A stretch of DNA of 34,741 bases from an uncultured Lachnospiraceae bacterium (GCA_946566685.1 CAMNXA010000031.1:1-34741), one strand, 5' to 3'. Positions 15,074-23,639 are shown, numbered from the stretch's first letter. Made by a program: numbers and translations. The notes: generated by a model from the sequence alone, not told the origin.

Positions 15074-16192
15074 CTATTCGGGCATTACCATATCGTGATT
15101 TGTCTTATAGTATATAGCACGTGAAAGTTTACTTTTCTCTAAATATCCGTTCCTCTCAAGATTGCCCAGCACCGTTTTTCTCAGATATGTCGAATCACTG
15201 ACACCCAGATACCCAGCTATCTCCGAAACCTTATGCGCCTGACGATAGCAAAATGACAAGACCCTTGCGTCCAGTTCCGTACCTTCAGGAACCGGAACAA
15301 AGGTAAGTACTGTAATAATCCCTATGTGCAACCGCATTGATCACGCCTTCAAACAAAGCGCGCTGAGGATATGCATCAATATTTTTTCTGGTATCATCTA
15401 ATTTTACCATGGAATGATTCATTCTCTGATTTACAAAATCCATAATATAATTGATCGTAGATATTATATTTCCGTGATACCTGTTTATAGTTACGATTCT
15501 CTCACTGCCTTTGTTAAAGCCTGAAAAAACAGAACATTGAACTTCTGTCTTTTTCTCTTTATAATCATCCAGAAACAAAACCGCTCCGTTTCGTAAATAA
15601 CCGTCTTCCTTATAAAATCCCATTGACTGCAAGGCTTTTTCCTTAAGTTCTTTTCCTTCATTATGCTCCCTGTAAAAGTCTCGCAGCATGGAAATTTTCT
15701 CCGGATTATACTTGATATCCGAAAGCAGAATGTCATACTGAGTGTTTTTACTTTTGACACTCATTTCTATAATCTCTTCATAGGTTGCTCCATTTGTAAA
15801 TCCGTCCCTTCTCATAAAAATGGAAGGTATATTTTATATTTTAAAATTACCGGCTTCACAGAAGATTCGGGAATCGTAACCCTGATAATGAAACGTTCAC
15901 GATTTCTTATTTCATATCTCACAAAGGAAATTTTCATCTGCGGTCTCGGTGTTAAGTGTTCATTGATTATGTTATTAAAATAATTACGTTCATTATCCGC
16001 CGCTTTTCTGTCAAACCCAATCAATTTATTTGTCTTGTCTTCTACACCTATATAGAAATCTCCGCCCGATGCATTCGCAAACCCGGCAATGCTTTTCAGC
16101 CATCCCACAATATCATCACGGTTTAAAATGCTTTTACATTCAAATTTATCACCCTCTAAATATATATCCTCAATAATCTCTTCTAAATACAT
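15074..16192 (-). pseudogene. Broken AlbA_2 / ATPase-like / winged-helix regulator
   Basis: Three consecutive reading frames together make one protein of the Schlafen AlbA_2 domain regulator family (COG2865 type). The N-terminal AlbA_2 part starts at ATG 16192 (AGAGG seven bases upstream; markers FECKSILNRDDIVGWLKSI and GGDFYIGVED). It shifts frame near the T4 tract at 15832-15835, where adding one base restores KYKNIPSIFMRRDG. The middle part then runs to NAVAHRDYY, where the frame breaks again near 15320. The C-terminal winged-helix segment (VPVPEGTELDARVLSF to the stop at 15074) resumes directly, so about a hundred or more residues of the ATPase-like region usual between these parts are missing. 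A deletion plus a frameshift makes it non-functional as one protein; the first frameshift alone could be a sequencing error. Confidence 0.8.
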
Positions 16193-16214
16193 AGGAATAC
16201 CTCTTTTTTGAATC

Positions 16215-16301
16215 ACTTCAATCTTTACTTCAATATTACTTCAAAGTCACTTCAAAGTCACTTCAAAGTCACTTCAAGCAAGCTTCAATATATCTTGAAG
16301 T
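16215..16301 (-). repeat. Iteron array: seven phased TTGAAGT copies plus one inverted copy
   Basis: On the minus strand TTGAAGT (one copy TTGAAGC) recurs with plus-strand starts at 16215, 16227, 16238, 16249, 16260, 16271 and 16282, that is every 11 bp (12 once). An inverted copy at 16295-16301 makes the palindrome CTTCAA-N6-TTGAAG. Three copies share the full unit TTGAAGTGACT. The array begins about 23 bp before the broken AlbA_2/wHTH gene start, with all sites on one face of the helix. It is most simply an autoregulatory operator of that gene's product. Confidence 0.8.
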
Positions 16302-16355
16302 AAATAAATCATTCCACATATCATCGAGGTTTATACTCTCGTCTTTGACCGGACA

Positions 16356-16397
16356 GAAAAACCGCCTGCCATGTACCATCATACAAGACAGGCGGTT
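16356..16397 (-). terminator. Terminator of the argF-lysS operon
   Basis: Minus strand AACCGCCTG (16389-16397) pairs perfectly with CAGGCGGTT (16360-16368), followed by TTTTCTG. It lies 25 bp after the lysS stop codon. Its loop begins TCTTGTATG, as in the terminator at 12975-13015. Confidence 0.8.
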
Positions 16398-16421
16398 CTA
16401 ACATTCCTATATACAATCTGC

Positions 16422-18560
16422 CTATGCTTCCTTCTCCATCGCTTCTGCCACAGAAGCCTCACAGCTTCTCATGGCCTGGATGGTCTTGTCGAACAGATCG
16501 TCCAATTCCCAGCCGAGCAGTTCCGCACCCTGTGAGATGATATCCCGGGAACAGCCGGCCGCAAACTTTTTGTCTTTAAATTTCTTCTTCAGGCTCTTGA
16601 CTTCCATATCCATGGTGCTCTTGGAAGGACGCATCAGGGCGCAGGACCAGATGAGACCGGTCAGTTCATCGGCCGCAAAGAGCACCTTTTCCATTTCAAG
16701 CTTAGGCTCCTGTTCACTGCAAATACCATAGCCATGGGAACAGATGGCATAAATCATATCCTCTCCCACCCCTGCTTCCCGCAGAAGTTCCGGGGCCTTC
16801 TTACAGTGTTCTTCCGGATACAGTTCGAAATCAATGTCATGCAAAAGTCCGGTAATGGCCCAGAACTCTTCTTCCTGAGCGTATCCTAATTCTTTCGCAT
16901 ACCAGCGCATCACGCCTTCCACCGTCAGGGCGTGCTGGAGATGGAAAGGCTCTTTGTTATATTTCTTTAACAGTTCTAACGCCTGTTCCCGGGTCAGGCT
17001 GCTCTTTTTGGATTCGGAAGCAGGCTGTTTGTCCGCACTCTTTGTCTGGTCGGATGTCTTCTTTTCCAGACTCTTCATGGTCGGGAACAATAAAACATCG
17101 CGAATCGCAGGCGAATTGGTGAGCAGCATCACCAGTCTGTCGATGCCATACCCGATACCGCCGGTAGGCGGCATACCTATCTCCAGCGCGTTCATGAAAT
17201 CCTCATCCGTAGTATTGGCTTCCTCATCGCCAGCCGCAAGCGCCGCTTCCTGAGCCTTAAAACGTTCTCTCTGGTCAATGGGATCGTTCAACTCCGAATA
17301 AGCATTGCACATTTCTCTTGCGGTAATAAAAAGTTCAAACCGCTCCACGTATTCCGGCTTGTCCGGCTTTCTCTTGGTGAGCGGGGAAATCTCCACCGGA
17401 TGATCCATCACAAAGGTAGGCTGTACCAAATGCTCTTCCACAAATTCCTCGAAGAAAAGATTGATGATATCTCCCTTCGTATGCCTGTCCTCATAGTGGA
17501 CTCCCTTTTCATCCGCCAGCTTCTTAGCCGCTGCGGTATCGGGTACTGTCTCGAAATCAATCCCCGTATATTTCTTCACAGCCTCCACCATGGTGATCCG
17601 TTCGAAAGGACTGCCCAGGTCGATCTCCACGTCCCCATAAGGGATGGTGGTCGTACCGCAGACCTCTTTCGCTACATGGCGGAACATGTTTTCTGTCAAA
17701 TCCATCATGCCATTGTAATCCGTGTATGCCTGATACAGTTCCATCAGGGTAAATTCGGGGTTATGTCTGGTATCCAGGCCCTCATTTCGAAAGACGCGGC
17801 CAATCTCATAGACACGCTCCATGCCGCCCACGATCAGCCTCTTTAAATAAAGCTCCAGGGAAATGCGCAGTTTCACATCCTCATCCAGCGCATTGTAATG
17901 GGTCTCGAAAGGTCTGGCTGCCGCGCCGCCCGCATTGGACACAAGCATCGGCGTTTCCACCTCCAGGAATCCCTGGGCATCCAAGTACCTTCTGATGGAG
18001 CTGATGATCTTTGAACGCATGACAAAAGTTTTCTTGACTTCCTCATTCATGATCAGATCCGTATATCTTTGACGGTAACGGATGTCTGTATTCACCAGGC
18101 CGTGATATTTTTCCGGCAGGATCTGTAAGCTTTTTGACAGTAGTGTCACTTTTGAAGCGTGGACGGATATCTCACCCGTCTTGGTCTTAAACACCTCACC
18201 CTCAATGCCTACAATGTCACCCACGTCATATTTTTTAAAATCGGCGTATGACTCTTCTCCGATACTGTCTCTCGCCACATAGCACTGGATATCGCCCTGT
18301 AAATCCTGTACATTACAAAAGGACGCCTTACCCATGATACGCTTGCTCATCACCCGTCCCGCAATGGATGTCTTAGTGCCTTCCAGTGCATCAAACTGCT
18401 CTTTGATCTCCTGGCTGTGATGGGTCACATCGTATCTGGTAATCTGGAAAGGATCCCTGCCTGCCTCCTGCAAAGCCGCAAGTTTCTCTCTCCTGACCTT
18501 TAACAACTGGTTGATATCCTGCTCCTGATTTGCGTTTTGCTGATTCTGTGTCTTAGCCAT
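16422..18560 (-). CDS. lysS: Lysyl-tRNA synthetase (class II) fused to a C-terminal HD domain
   Basis: The first ~500 residues are a complete bacterial LysRS: N-terminal OB fold with tRNA contact (RIMGKASFCNVQDLQGDIQCY), class II motif 2 (FRNEGLDTRHNPEFTLMELYQAY split by the usual spacing) and motif 3 (GIGYGIDRLVMLL). A polar linker (about 500-525, K/S/T/Q-rich) joins a ~185-residue HD phosphohydrolase-like domain with H547, H578-D579 (LLHDID), H613 (SHGYG) and D635 (AADELTG). The metal ligands look intact. Bacterial LysRS is usually about 500 residues; similar HD domains occur as free-standing proteins in clostridia, so this looks like a gene fusion. ATG 18560 is chosen because the upstream ATG 18572 abuts GGAGG directly. 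It follows greA by about 40 bp. Confidence 0.95.
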   Translation of the reverse strand: MAKTQNQQNANQEQDINQLLKVRREKLAALQEAGRDPFQITRYDVTHHSQEIKEQFDALEGTKTSIAGRVMSKRIMGKASFCNVQDLQGDIQCYVARDSIGEESYADFKKYDVGDIVGIEGEVFKTKTGEISVHASKVTLLSKSLQILPEKYHGLVNTDIRYRQRYTDLIMNEEVKKTFVMRSKIISSIRRYLDAQGFLEVETPMLVSNAGGAAARPFETHYNALDEDVKLRISLELYLKRLIVGGMERVYEIGRVFRNEGLDTRHNPEFTLMELYQAYTDYNGMMDLTENMFRHVAKEVCGTTTIPYGDVEIDLGSPFERITMVEAVKKYTGIDFETVPDTAAAKKLADEKGVHYEDRHTKGDIINLFFEEFVEEHLVQPTFVMDHPVEISPLTKRKPDKPEYVERFELFITAREMCNAYSELNDPIDQRERFKAQEAALAAGDEEANTTDEDFMNALEIGMPPTGGIGYGIDRLVMLLTNSPAIRDVLLFPTMKSLEKKTSDQTKSADKQPASESKKSSLTREQALELLKKYNKEPFHLQHALTVEGVMRWYAKELGYAQEEEFWAITGLLHDIDFELYPEEHCKKAPELLREAGVGEDMIYAICSHGYGICSEQEPKLEMEKVLFAADELTGLIWSCALMRPSKSTMDMEVKSLKKKFKDKKFAAGCSRDIISQGAELLGWELDDLFDKTIQAMRSCEASVAEAMEKEA

Positions 18561-18601
18561 ACTGCTGTTCATCCTCCATCTGTGATTCCCGACAAATATC
18601 T

Positions 18602-19084
18602 CTAGTTGGATCTCTGGATCTCCAATACCTTATACTGAATCGTACCTGCCTGTGTCTCTACTTCCACAGTATCACCAACTTTAGAGCCAATCAGGGCTTT
18701 GCCTACAGGGGACTCATTAGAAATCTTACCCTTCAGACTGTTGGCCTCGGTACTTCCCACAATCTTATACTCTAATTCCTCTTTTAATTCAACATCCAAT
18801 ATTTTAACCTGACAGCCAATGTTGATCTTGTCAAGGTCTACCTCGTCCTCCACCACGACTTCCGCGTTCTTTAAAATCTTCTCCAGTTCTTCGATCCTGG
18901 CCTCGATATCACGCTGCTCGTCCTTGGCTGCATCATACTCAGCATTCTCAGACAGATCGCCCTGTTCTCTGGCCTCCTTGATCTTCTGCGCCACTTCCTG
19001 ACGCTTTACTACTTTCAGGTTGTGCAGTTCCTCTTCGTATTTCTGCAATCCTTCATACGTTAAGATATTCTTTTTCTCCTGCAT
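18602..19084 (-). CDS. greA: Transcription elongation factor GreA
   Basis: A 160-residue protein of standard GreA length: N-terminal antiparallel coiled coil (about 1-78; [17 protein letters not shown], acidic tip [15 protein letters not shown] with the D-E residues needed for stimulating RNA cleavage by RNA polymerase) and a C-terminal FKBP-like domain (about 85-160; [18 protein letters not shown]). It rescues backtracked RNA polymerase. GGGAG lies 7 bases before ATG 19084. It stands in the dusB to lysS operon; the order greA-lysS is common in Firmicutes. Confidence 0.96.
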   Translation of the reverse strand: MQEKKNILTYEGLQKYEEELHNLKVVKRQEVAQKIKEAREQGDLSENAEYDAAKDEQRDIEARIEELEKILKNAEVVVEDEVDLDKINIGCQVKILDVELKEELEYKIVGSTEANSLKGKISNESPVGKALIGSKVGDTVEVETQAGTIQYKVLEIQRSN

Positions 19085-19135
19085 GGTAAATCTCCCTCTT
19101 TCTCTATTTATTGCTAATTATTCTATTATTCCGTC

Positions 19136-19987
19136 TCAATGAACTAATCTATCATAACTATTTTTTACCATAGTGTCAAGATAGTTAAGCGGTGAAACGT
19201 AAAGAATCTGCCCACTCCTTCTGGCATACATCTGCTCCTTTTGCAAAGAAGACGTCATATCGATGTATACACTCGCCTTAGCGGACTTATTGCAAATATA
19301 GGAAGTACTGCCGCCATAATCCAGAATGACACCGGCCTGCTTTCGTCCACCGCCAGATCCCTGTCTGGTTTTGTCCTGATAGGGTATCAGCTGCGGCACA
19401 AGGCCGTACTCATAATAATACCGTTCCAAATGAAAGGATAGCGCTTCCCCGATGTCTATTCCTTCCATCTCTATATAATAGAAGACAAGCACATTTACGC
19501 GGTCAAGATACGGTTCCAAAAGCCGCCAGGTCATTTCCATCTGCCACTCCGTATCCTGCGGCGCTCCCAAAAGTACCACCGCCTGTCCCTGTTCCCGCAG
19601 GCAAAAGGCGCCATAGTCTGCCAGAAGATTTATCAGCAGCAATTCCTGGGTCTCCCGGCAGGTCTCCCACCGCTCGCCGTACATTTCTGACATATATGTC
19701 ATAATCTGTGGATGTAGATATACATCAGCCATCCCGGATGTGCGGTGCAGTACGTTCTCCATGCACTCTGCCAGTTCCGCCGGTTTCCAGGCCTTCTTTT
19801 TATAGGAAAAAGGCGGTACCGGACAGTCCACCAGGGTAAAAGGCTTCTTCCTCTCTGCCGTCCCCAAGGTCTGCGGCGGCAGGATTCTTTCCTGCAGCGC
19901 GGCATCCTGCCACCAGTGCCTTTTCGCGGCACAGCACTGGTGCTGCTGTATCATGGGATGATAATATACGATTGTCTCCGCTTCCAT
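19136..19987 (-). CDS. Unrecognised conserved-looking protein, about 284 residues
   Basis: I do not recognise this family. The protein has no signal peptide or membrane helix and is rich in aromatic residues (runs such as VLVFYYIEMEG and ERYYYEYGLVPQL). The pattern of short hydrophobic strands followed by charged helices, for example QAVVLLGAPQDTEWQMEMTWRLL and GVILDYGGSTSYIC, suggests an alpha/beta fold. ATG 19987 has GGGAG eight bases upstream. It lies between dusB and greA in the same direction, 95 bp after dusB, with a normal ribosome-binding site and an uninterrupted long frame. It is therefore very probably a real gene of the core operon. Any function would be a guess. Confidence 0.75.
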   Translation of the reverse strand: MEAETIVYYHPMIQQHQCCAAKRHWWQDAALQERILPPQTLGTAERKKPFTLVDCPVPPFSYKKKAWKPAELAECMENVLHRTSGMADVYLHPQIMTYMSEMYGERWETCRETQELLLINLLADYGAFCLREQGQAVVLLGAPQDTEWQMEMTWRLLEPYLDRVNVLVFYYIEMEGIDIGEALSFHLERYYYEYGLVPQLIPYQDKTRQGSGGGRKQAGVILDYGGSTSYICNKSAKASVYIDMTSSLQKEQMYARRSGQILYVSPLNYLDTMVKNSYDRLVH

Positions 19988-20089
19988 ATCCACTGCTCCC
20001 AGACTATCTGATCCCGGAACCGCGGCAGCCTCCCATTTCTTATACAGGTCTGCTCCCGGCCATTTCTGAGATAGTATATGCGGTAAGAC

Positions 20090-21061
20090 TCACATGGATT
20101 CCACCAATTCTTCCAACTGAGCAAAACTCTCTGCCAGATTTACGCTCTGTCTGAGTCTTGCAGAATTAGGCATGCCTGCCGTATACCAGGACACATGCTT
20201 GCGCATCTCCCGAACGCCGGTGTATTCTCCTTTTGTAGCAAGTTGCAGCTGCGCATGCCGCAGTATCATGGCCTTGCGCTCCTCACTGTCCGGCCCCGGA
20301 AGGTTTGTGCCATCCTGCAAGTAAGCGGCAACCTGCCGAAACAGCCAGGGATTGCCTCTGGCCGCCCGTCCGATCATCACCGCTGCACAGCCGGTCTGCT
20401 CCAGCATCCTGCGTGCGCCTTCGCCATCCGTCACATCTCCGTTTCCGATCACCGGAATGGATACCGCCTCCACCACCTGCCGTATGATGTCCCAATCCGC
20501 CTCTCCGGCGTAATACTGTTCTCTGGTCCTGCCATGTACCGCCACCGCGGCGGCCCCGGCTTCCTCCGCGATCCTGGCCATCTCTACTGCATTGACATGG
20601 GCTTCATCGAATCCTTTCCGGATTTTAACGGTTACCGGTTTGCGGATGGCTTTCACCGTGGCCGCAATAATCTCCCCGGCAAGTTTGGACTCCCGCATCA
20701 GGGCCGATCCTTCCCCGTTATTCACCACTTTCGGCACGGGACATCCCATGTTGATATCCAACACCTGAAAAGGTCTCTCCTCGATCCGTTTGGCCATCTC
20801 ACTGACAATCTTCGGATCCGAACCAAACAATTGCAGAGAGGTCGGCCCTTCATCGGGATGAATCTCCAACAGGCTCTCGGTGTTTTTATTCCCATACCAG
20901 ATGGCTTTGGCGCTCACCATCTCCATACAGGTAAGTCCTGCCCCCTGCTCACTGCACAGCAAACGAAATGGCAGGTCAGTCACCCCTGCCATAGGCGCCA
21001 GTATGATATTGTTCGTAAGTGTAACACTGCCGATCGTAAGCGGCTGTAACCAATTTGCCAT
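20090..21061 (-). CDS. dusB: tRNA-dihydrouridine synthase, DusB type
   Basis: An FMN-dependent TIM-barrel enzyme that reduces uridine to dihydrouridine in tRNA. Markers in order are NNIILAPMAGVTDLPFR (FMN site), LDINMGCPVPKVVNNGEGSALM with the catalytic Cys, VTVKIRKGFD, VHGRTREQYYAGEADW, and PVIGNGDVTDGEGA for phosphate binding. ATG 21061 is preferred: the frame is open much further upstream, but that extension is unlike the family, and from 21061 the protein is 323 residues, normal for DusB. The start lies 10 bp after the stop codon of the preceding gene, so translation is probably coupled. DusB-like genes beside regulators or greA/lysS are usual in Firmicutes. Confidence 0.95.
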   Translation of the reverse strand: MANWLQPLTIGSVTLTNNIILAPMAGVTDLPFRLLCSEQGAGLTCMEMVSAKAIWYGNKNTESLLEIHPDEGPTSLQLFGSDPKIVSEMAKRIEERPFQVLDINMGCPVPKVVNNGEGSALMRESKLAGEIIAATVKAIRKPVTVKIRKGFDEAHVNAVEMARIAEEAGAAAVAVHGRTREQYYAGEADWDIIRQVVEAVSIPVIGNGDVTDGEGARRMLEQTGCAAVMIGRAARGNPWLFRQVAAYLQDGTNLPGPDSEERKAMILRHAQLQLATKGEYTGVREMRKHVSWYTAGMPNSARLRQSVNLAESFAQLEELVESM

Positions 21062-21071
21062 AGTATAATCT

Positions 21072-21452
21072 TCAGACGTCCTCCTCCAGTGACTCGTGCA
21101 GAATAAACACCCTGTAATATAGTTGCAAAGATGCAAACATCTCCTGTCTGTTCCTACGTATCTCGCCCACCAGCAGGCCGCTGCTGATCTCATCGTAGAG
21201 CAGGTCGTTCTCCTCGGCATCCGTCTCTAAAGAAATACTGCCGTCCTCCTCAAAGACAATGGTGAAGATACCGCCCACTTCCTCTGTAAACAGCACACAG
21301 ATCACATGCAGTTCATCCTGAATGGACTGCGGAATCCCCTTGAATTTCTCATTAAAATAATATTTCTGCTCATAGGCATTGGCGCCGCAGAGCACAATCC
21401 TTGTATCCTCCATAGCTTTTCCCACTCTGTCCTGTCTATCCGCACTATACAT
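21072..21452 (-). CDS. Small conserved hypothetical protein between birA and dusB
   Basis: A 126-residue acidic protein with no signal peptide or membrane segment; segments include IVLCGANAYEQKYYFNEKFKGIPQ and LYDEISSGLLVGEIRRNRQEMF. It resembles a short uncharacterised family that I associate with Lachnospiraceae (possibly DUF6145; from memory, not verified). Its first ATG overlaps the end of birA by 8 bp; an internal ATG at 21413, also with GGGA upstream, is an alternative start. Position within birA-dusB suggests translational coupling. Function unknown. Confidence 0.75.
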   Translation of the reverse strand: MYSADRQDRVGKAMEDTRIVLCGANAYEQKYYFNEKFKGIPQSIQDELHVICVLFTEEVGGIFTIVFEEDGSISLETDAEENDLLYDEISSGLLVGEIRRNRQEMFASLQLYYRVFILHESLEEDV

Positions 21453-22452
21453 ATCCGTACAGTCCTCTCACCGACACTTCTCCGGCATACACCAGTGTCT
21501 GCTCTCCATTGTCCCGTTCCACGATCAGTTCCCCGGTCTTAGTGATACCCCTGGAGATACCGGTATATTCACCCGCCGGATCCAAAATCATCACCTGGGC
21601 ATCCATATTGATCAAATGCGCCTGATAGGCTTCCTGTAGACCGGATAAATCCTCTGTCTCGGCAAAAAAATCATAATTCTTCTCAAAACGGGCCAGGATT
21701 CTTTCCAAAAGCCCCGCCCTGTCAATCTGCTTTCCGGATTCTATCTTAAGGGATGTGGCCGTTTCCCGAATTTCCTCCGGAAAATCTTCCGGGCTGTCAT
21801 GATTGGTATTAACACCCACCCCTGCCACCACGAACTGGATCTCATCCATTTCCGGCGTCATGCTCATCTCCGTCAGGATGCCGCAGACCTTCTTCTTATG
21901 CACCACAATATCATTCGGCCACTTAATCTGTGCCCGCAGTCCTGTAACCTCCTCAATGGCCTGCGCCACACTAAGCGCCGTTACCAGGGTGATCATAGAT
22001 GCCTTATCCGGTGCAAATACCGGCCTGACCACTATGGTAAAGTAGATGGATGTGCCGGCCGGAGATGCCCAGGATCTCCCCCGCCGCCCCCGGCCCGCAG
22101 TCTGTCTGTCCGCCACCACAATGGTTCCGTGTGGCTCTCCTTCCTCCGCAAATCGTTTGGCATCCGGGTTGGTAGACCCCGTGGATGCATAAAAGTGCAG
22201 GTTCCGCCCGGCCCATTCGGTATGCAGCCTGCTGGCAATCTCACTGGCAGAATATACATCCGCCGGACTCTCCACCAGCCGATACCCTTTGCGCGATACG
22301 GACTCAATCCGATAGCCCTCTTCCTTCAACTGGTTGATCACCTTCCAGACTGCCGTCCGGGAAACGCCGAAGTGATCACACAACTGCTGGCCCGACACAT
22401 AGTCCTCACTGTTTCTGAGCCATGTCAAAATATCTGATTTATCTGTTTTCAT
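21445..22452 (-). CDS. birA: Bifunctional biotin-protein ligase / biotin operon repressor
   Basis: A 335-residue BirA of the DNA-binding type: N-terminal winged helix (about 6-65; YVSGQQLCDHFGVSRTAVWKVINQL), the catalytic domain with the biotinyl-AMP loop GRGRRGRSW near 120-128 and KWPNDIVVHKKKVCGILTE near 183-200, and a C-terminal SH3-like domain (about 285-335). It attaches biotin to carboxylases and, given the HTH, should repress biotin genes. No bio genes or biotin operator are seen in the window. It starts 10 bp after argF and ends overlapping the next gene, so it is inside the operon. Confidence 0.95.
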   Translation of the reverse strand: MKTDKSDILTWLRNSEDYVSGQQLCDHFGVSRTAVWKVINQLKEEGYRIESVSRKGYRLVESPADVYSASEIASRLHTEWAGRNLHFYASTGSTNPDAKRFAEEGEPHGTIVVADRQTAGRGRRGRSWASPAGTSIYFTIVVRPVFAPDKASMITLVTALSVAQAIEEVTGLRAQIKWPNDIVVHKKKVCGILTEMSMTPEMDEIQFVVAGVGVNTNHDSPEDFPEEIRETATSLKIESGKQIDRAGLLERILARFEKNYDFFAETEDLSGLQEAYQAHLINMDAQVMILDPAGEYTGISRGITKTGELIVERDNGEQTLVYAGEVSVRGLYGYV

Positions 22453-22462
22453 TTTTGCCGCC

Positions 22463-23464
22463 TTAATCCAGTTTATATTCTCCCAGTGTCACTGCCATCA
22501 CTGCCTTGATGGTATGCATGCGGTTTTCCGCCTCGTCAAATACGATGGACTGCGGAGACTCAAAGACCTCATCTGTCACTTCCAGTTCTTTCAGACCATA
22601 CTTTTCGCCAATCTCTTTTCCAATGTCGGTATTATGATCATGAAATGCCGGCAGGCAGTGCATAAAGACAGCATCTTTTCCTGCAAGTTCCATTACATGG
22701 CTGTTGACCTGATAAGGCATAAGGTCATGAAGCCTCTCTTCCCAGACCTGCTCCGGTTCTCCCATGGATACCCATACATCCGTGTAGATCACATCGGCGC
22801 CTGCCGCTCCCGTCTCCACATCTTCTGTCAGCCGGATACTGCCGCCGGTCTGCGCTGCAATTTCCTGACAGGTTCTGACCAGATCTTCTTCCGGAAAATA
22901 TTTGCTGCTGGTGCAGGCCGTGAAATCCATGCCCATCTTGGCGCAGGCCACCATCAGCGAGTTGCCCATATTGTATCTGGCATCTCCCATATAAGTCAGT
23001 TTAATGCCTTTCAGATATCCGAAATGTTCCCTGATGGTCAGAAAATCCGCCAGCATCTGAGTGGGATGAAACTCATTGGTCAATCCGTTCCACACGGGCA
23101 CCCCTGCATATTTCGCCAGTTCTTCCACAATATCCTGCCCGAAACCACGATACTCAATTCCCTCAAACATACGCCCCAGCACCCTGGCCGTATCTGCAAT
23201 GCTCTCTTTCTTGCCAATCTGAGAACTCTTGGGATCCAGATAGGTAGTGCCCATACCCAGATCATGTGCCGCCACCTCGAAAGAACAGCGGGTTCTGGTA
23301 CTGGTCTTTTCAAAAATCAGGGCCACATTCTTACCCCGGTGGATATCCATCAAAATACCCTTTTTCTTCTTCTCCTTCAAATCTGCGGCCACATCCAGCA
23401 TGTAAGCGATCTCTGCCGGCGTAAAATCCAACAATTTTAAAAAGTTACGTCCTGTCAGGTTCAT
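22463..23464 (-). CDS. argF: Ornithine carbamoyltransferase
   Basis: A 333-residue OTCase: carbamoyl-phosphate site [11 protein letters not shown] (near 52-62), [11 protein letters not shown], the ornithine loop region [10 protein letters not shown], and HCLPAFHD with the catalytic Cys. It makes citrulline from ornithine and carbamoyl phosphate in arginine synthesis, or runs in reverse with an arginine deiminase pathway. No other arg gene is in the window, so the direction cannot be decided. ATG 23464 is chosen for GGAGG five bases upstream; the ATG at 23476 contains that same GGAGG. A strong hairpin lies 40 bp upstream in the probable leader. First gene of the argF-birA-dusB-greA-lysS transcript. 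Confidence 0.95.
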   Translation of the reverse strand: MNLTGRNFLKLLDFTPAEIAYMLDVAADLKEKKKKGILMDIHRGKNVALIFEKTSTRTRCSFEVAAHDLGMGTTYLDPKSSQIGKKESIADTARVLGRMFEGIEYRGFGQDIVEELAKYAGVPVWNGLTNEFHPTQMLADFLTIREHFGYLKGIKLTYMGDARYNMGNSLMVACAKMGMDFTACTSSKYFPEEDLVRTCQEIAAQTGGSIRLTEDVETGAAGADVIYTDVWVSMGEPEQVWEERLHDLMPYQVNSHVMELAGKDAVFMHCLPAFHDHNTDIGKEIGEKYGLKELEVTDEVFESPQSIVFDEAENRMHTIKAVMAVTLGEYKLD

Positions 23465-23504
23465 CTTTTCCTCCATTTCCCGTCTTCATACATGATACAC
23501 CAAA

Positions 23505-23529
23505 CAGGACGGTCTACAGAACCGTCCTG
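23505..23529 (-). terminator. Strong hairpin in the argF upstream region
   Basis: CAGGACGGT and ACCGTCCTG, perfect 9-bp arms with a 7-nt loop, extendable by a few outer pairs. On the minus strand only TTT follows, so it is not a textbook terminator. A weak promoter (TTAAGA-17-TAAATT, about 23545-23575) would place it at the start of the argF mRNA, where it could act as an attenuator, stability element or terminator of the SPFH transcript. Confidence 0.4.
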
Positions 23530-23590
23530 CTGGTTTATATAATTTAGAAATTATTCAATTGCATCTTAACAAACTTCCGCTTATCCGAGG

Positions 23591-23631
23591 CCGCGAAGCG
23601 GATCTCGCAAAGTTAATTTGCGAAGCAAATT
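23591..23631 (-). terminator. Two adjacent GAA-loop hairpins after the SPFH gene
   Basis: AATTTGC-GAA-GCAAATT (23615-23631) begins 9 bp after the SPFH stop codon and CCGC-GAA-GCGG (23591-23601) follows. Both have the same 3-nt centre with flanking GC. No strong T-run follows; a transcript-end structure is likely but imperfect as a terminator. Confidence 0.35.
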
Positions 23632-23639
23632 TACTTTTG

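Noticed and set aside
16215..16301. CRISPR array
   Set aside because: The units are only 11 bp with 4-bp variable parts; there are no spacers of CRISPR length and no cas genes.
21062..21220. N-terminal extension of DusB
   Set aside because: The frame is open but overlaps the preceding conserved gene, is Cys/Arg-rich and unlike DusB; ATG 21061 gives normal length.
22514..23440. 308-codon plus-strand open frame
   Set aside because: Fully antisense to argF, which is certain; composition and lack of a ribosome-binding site mark it as a shadow.
23591..23631. Repeated GCTTCGC motif as a mobile repeat
   Set aside because: Only two short hairpins next to a stop codon; transcript-end structure explains them better.
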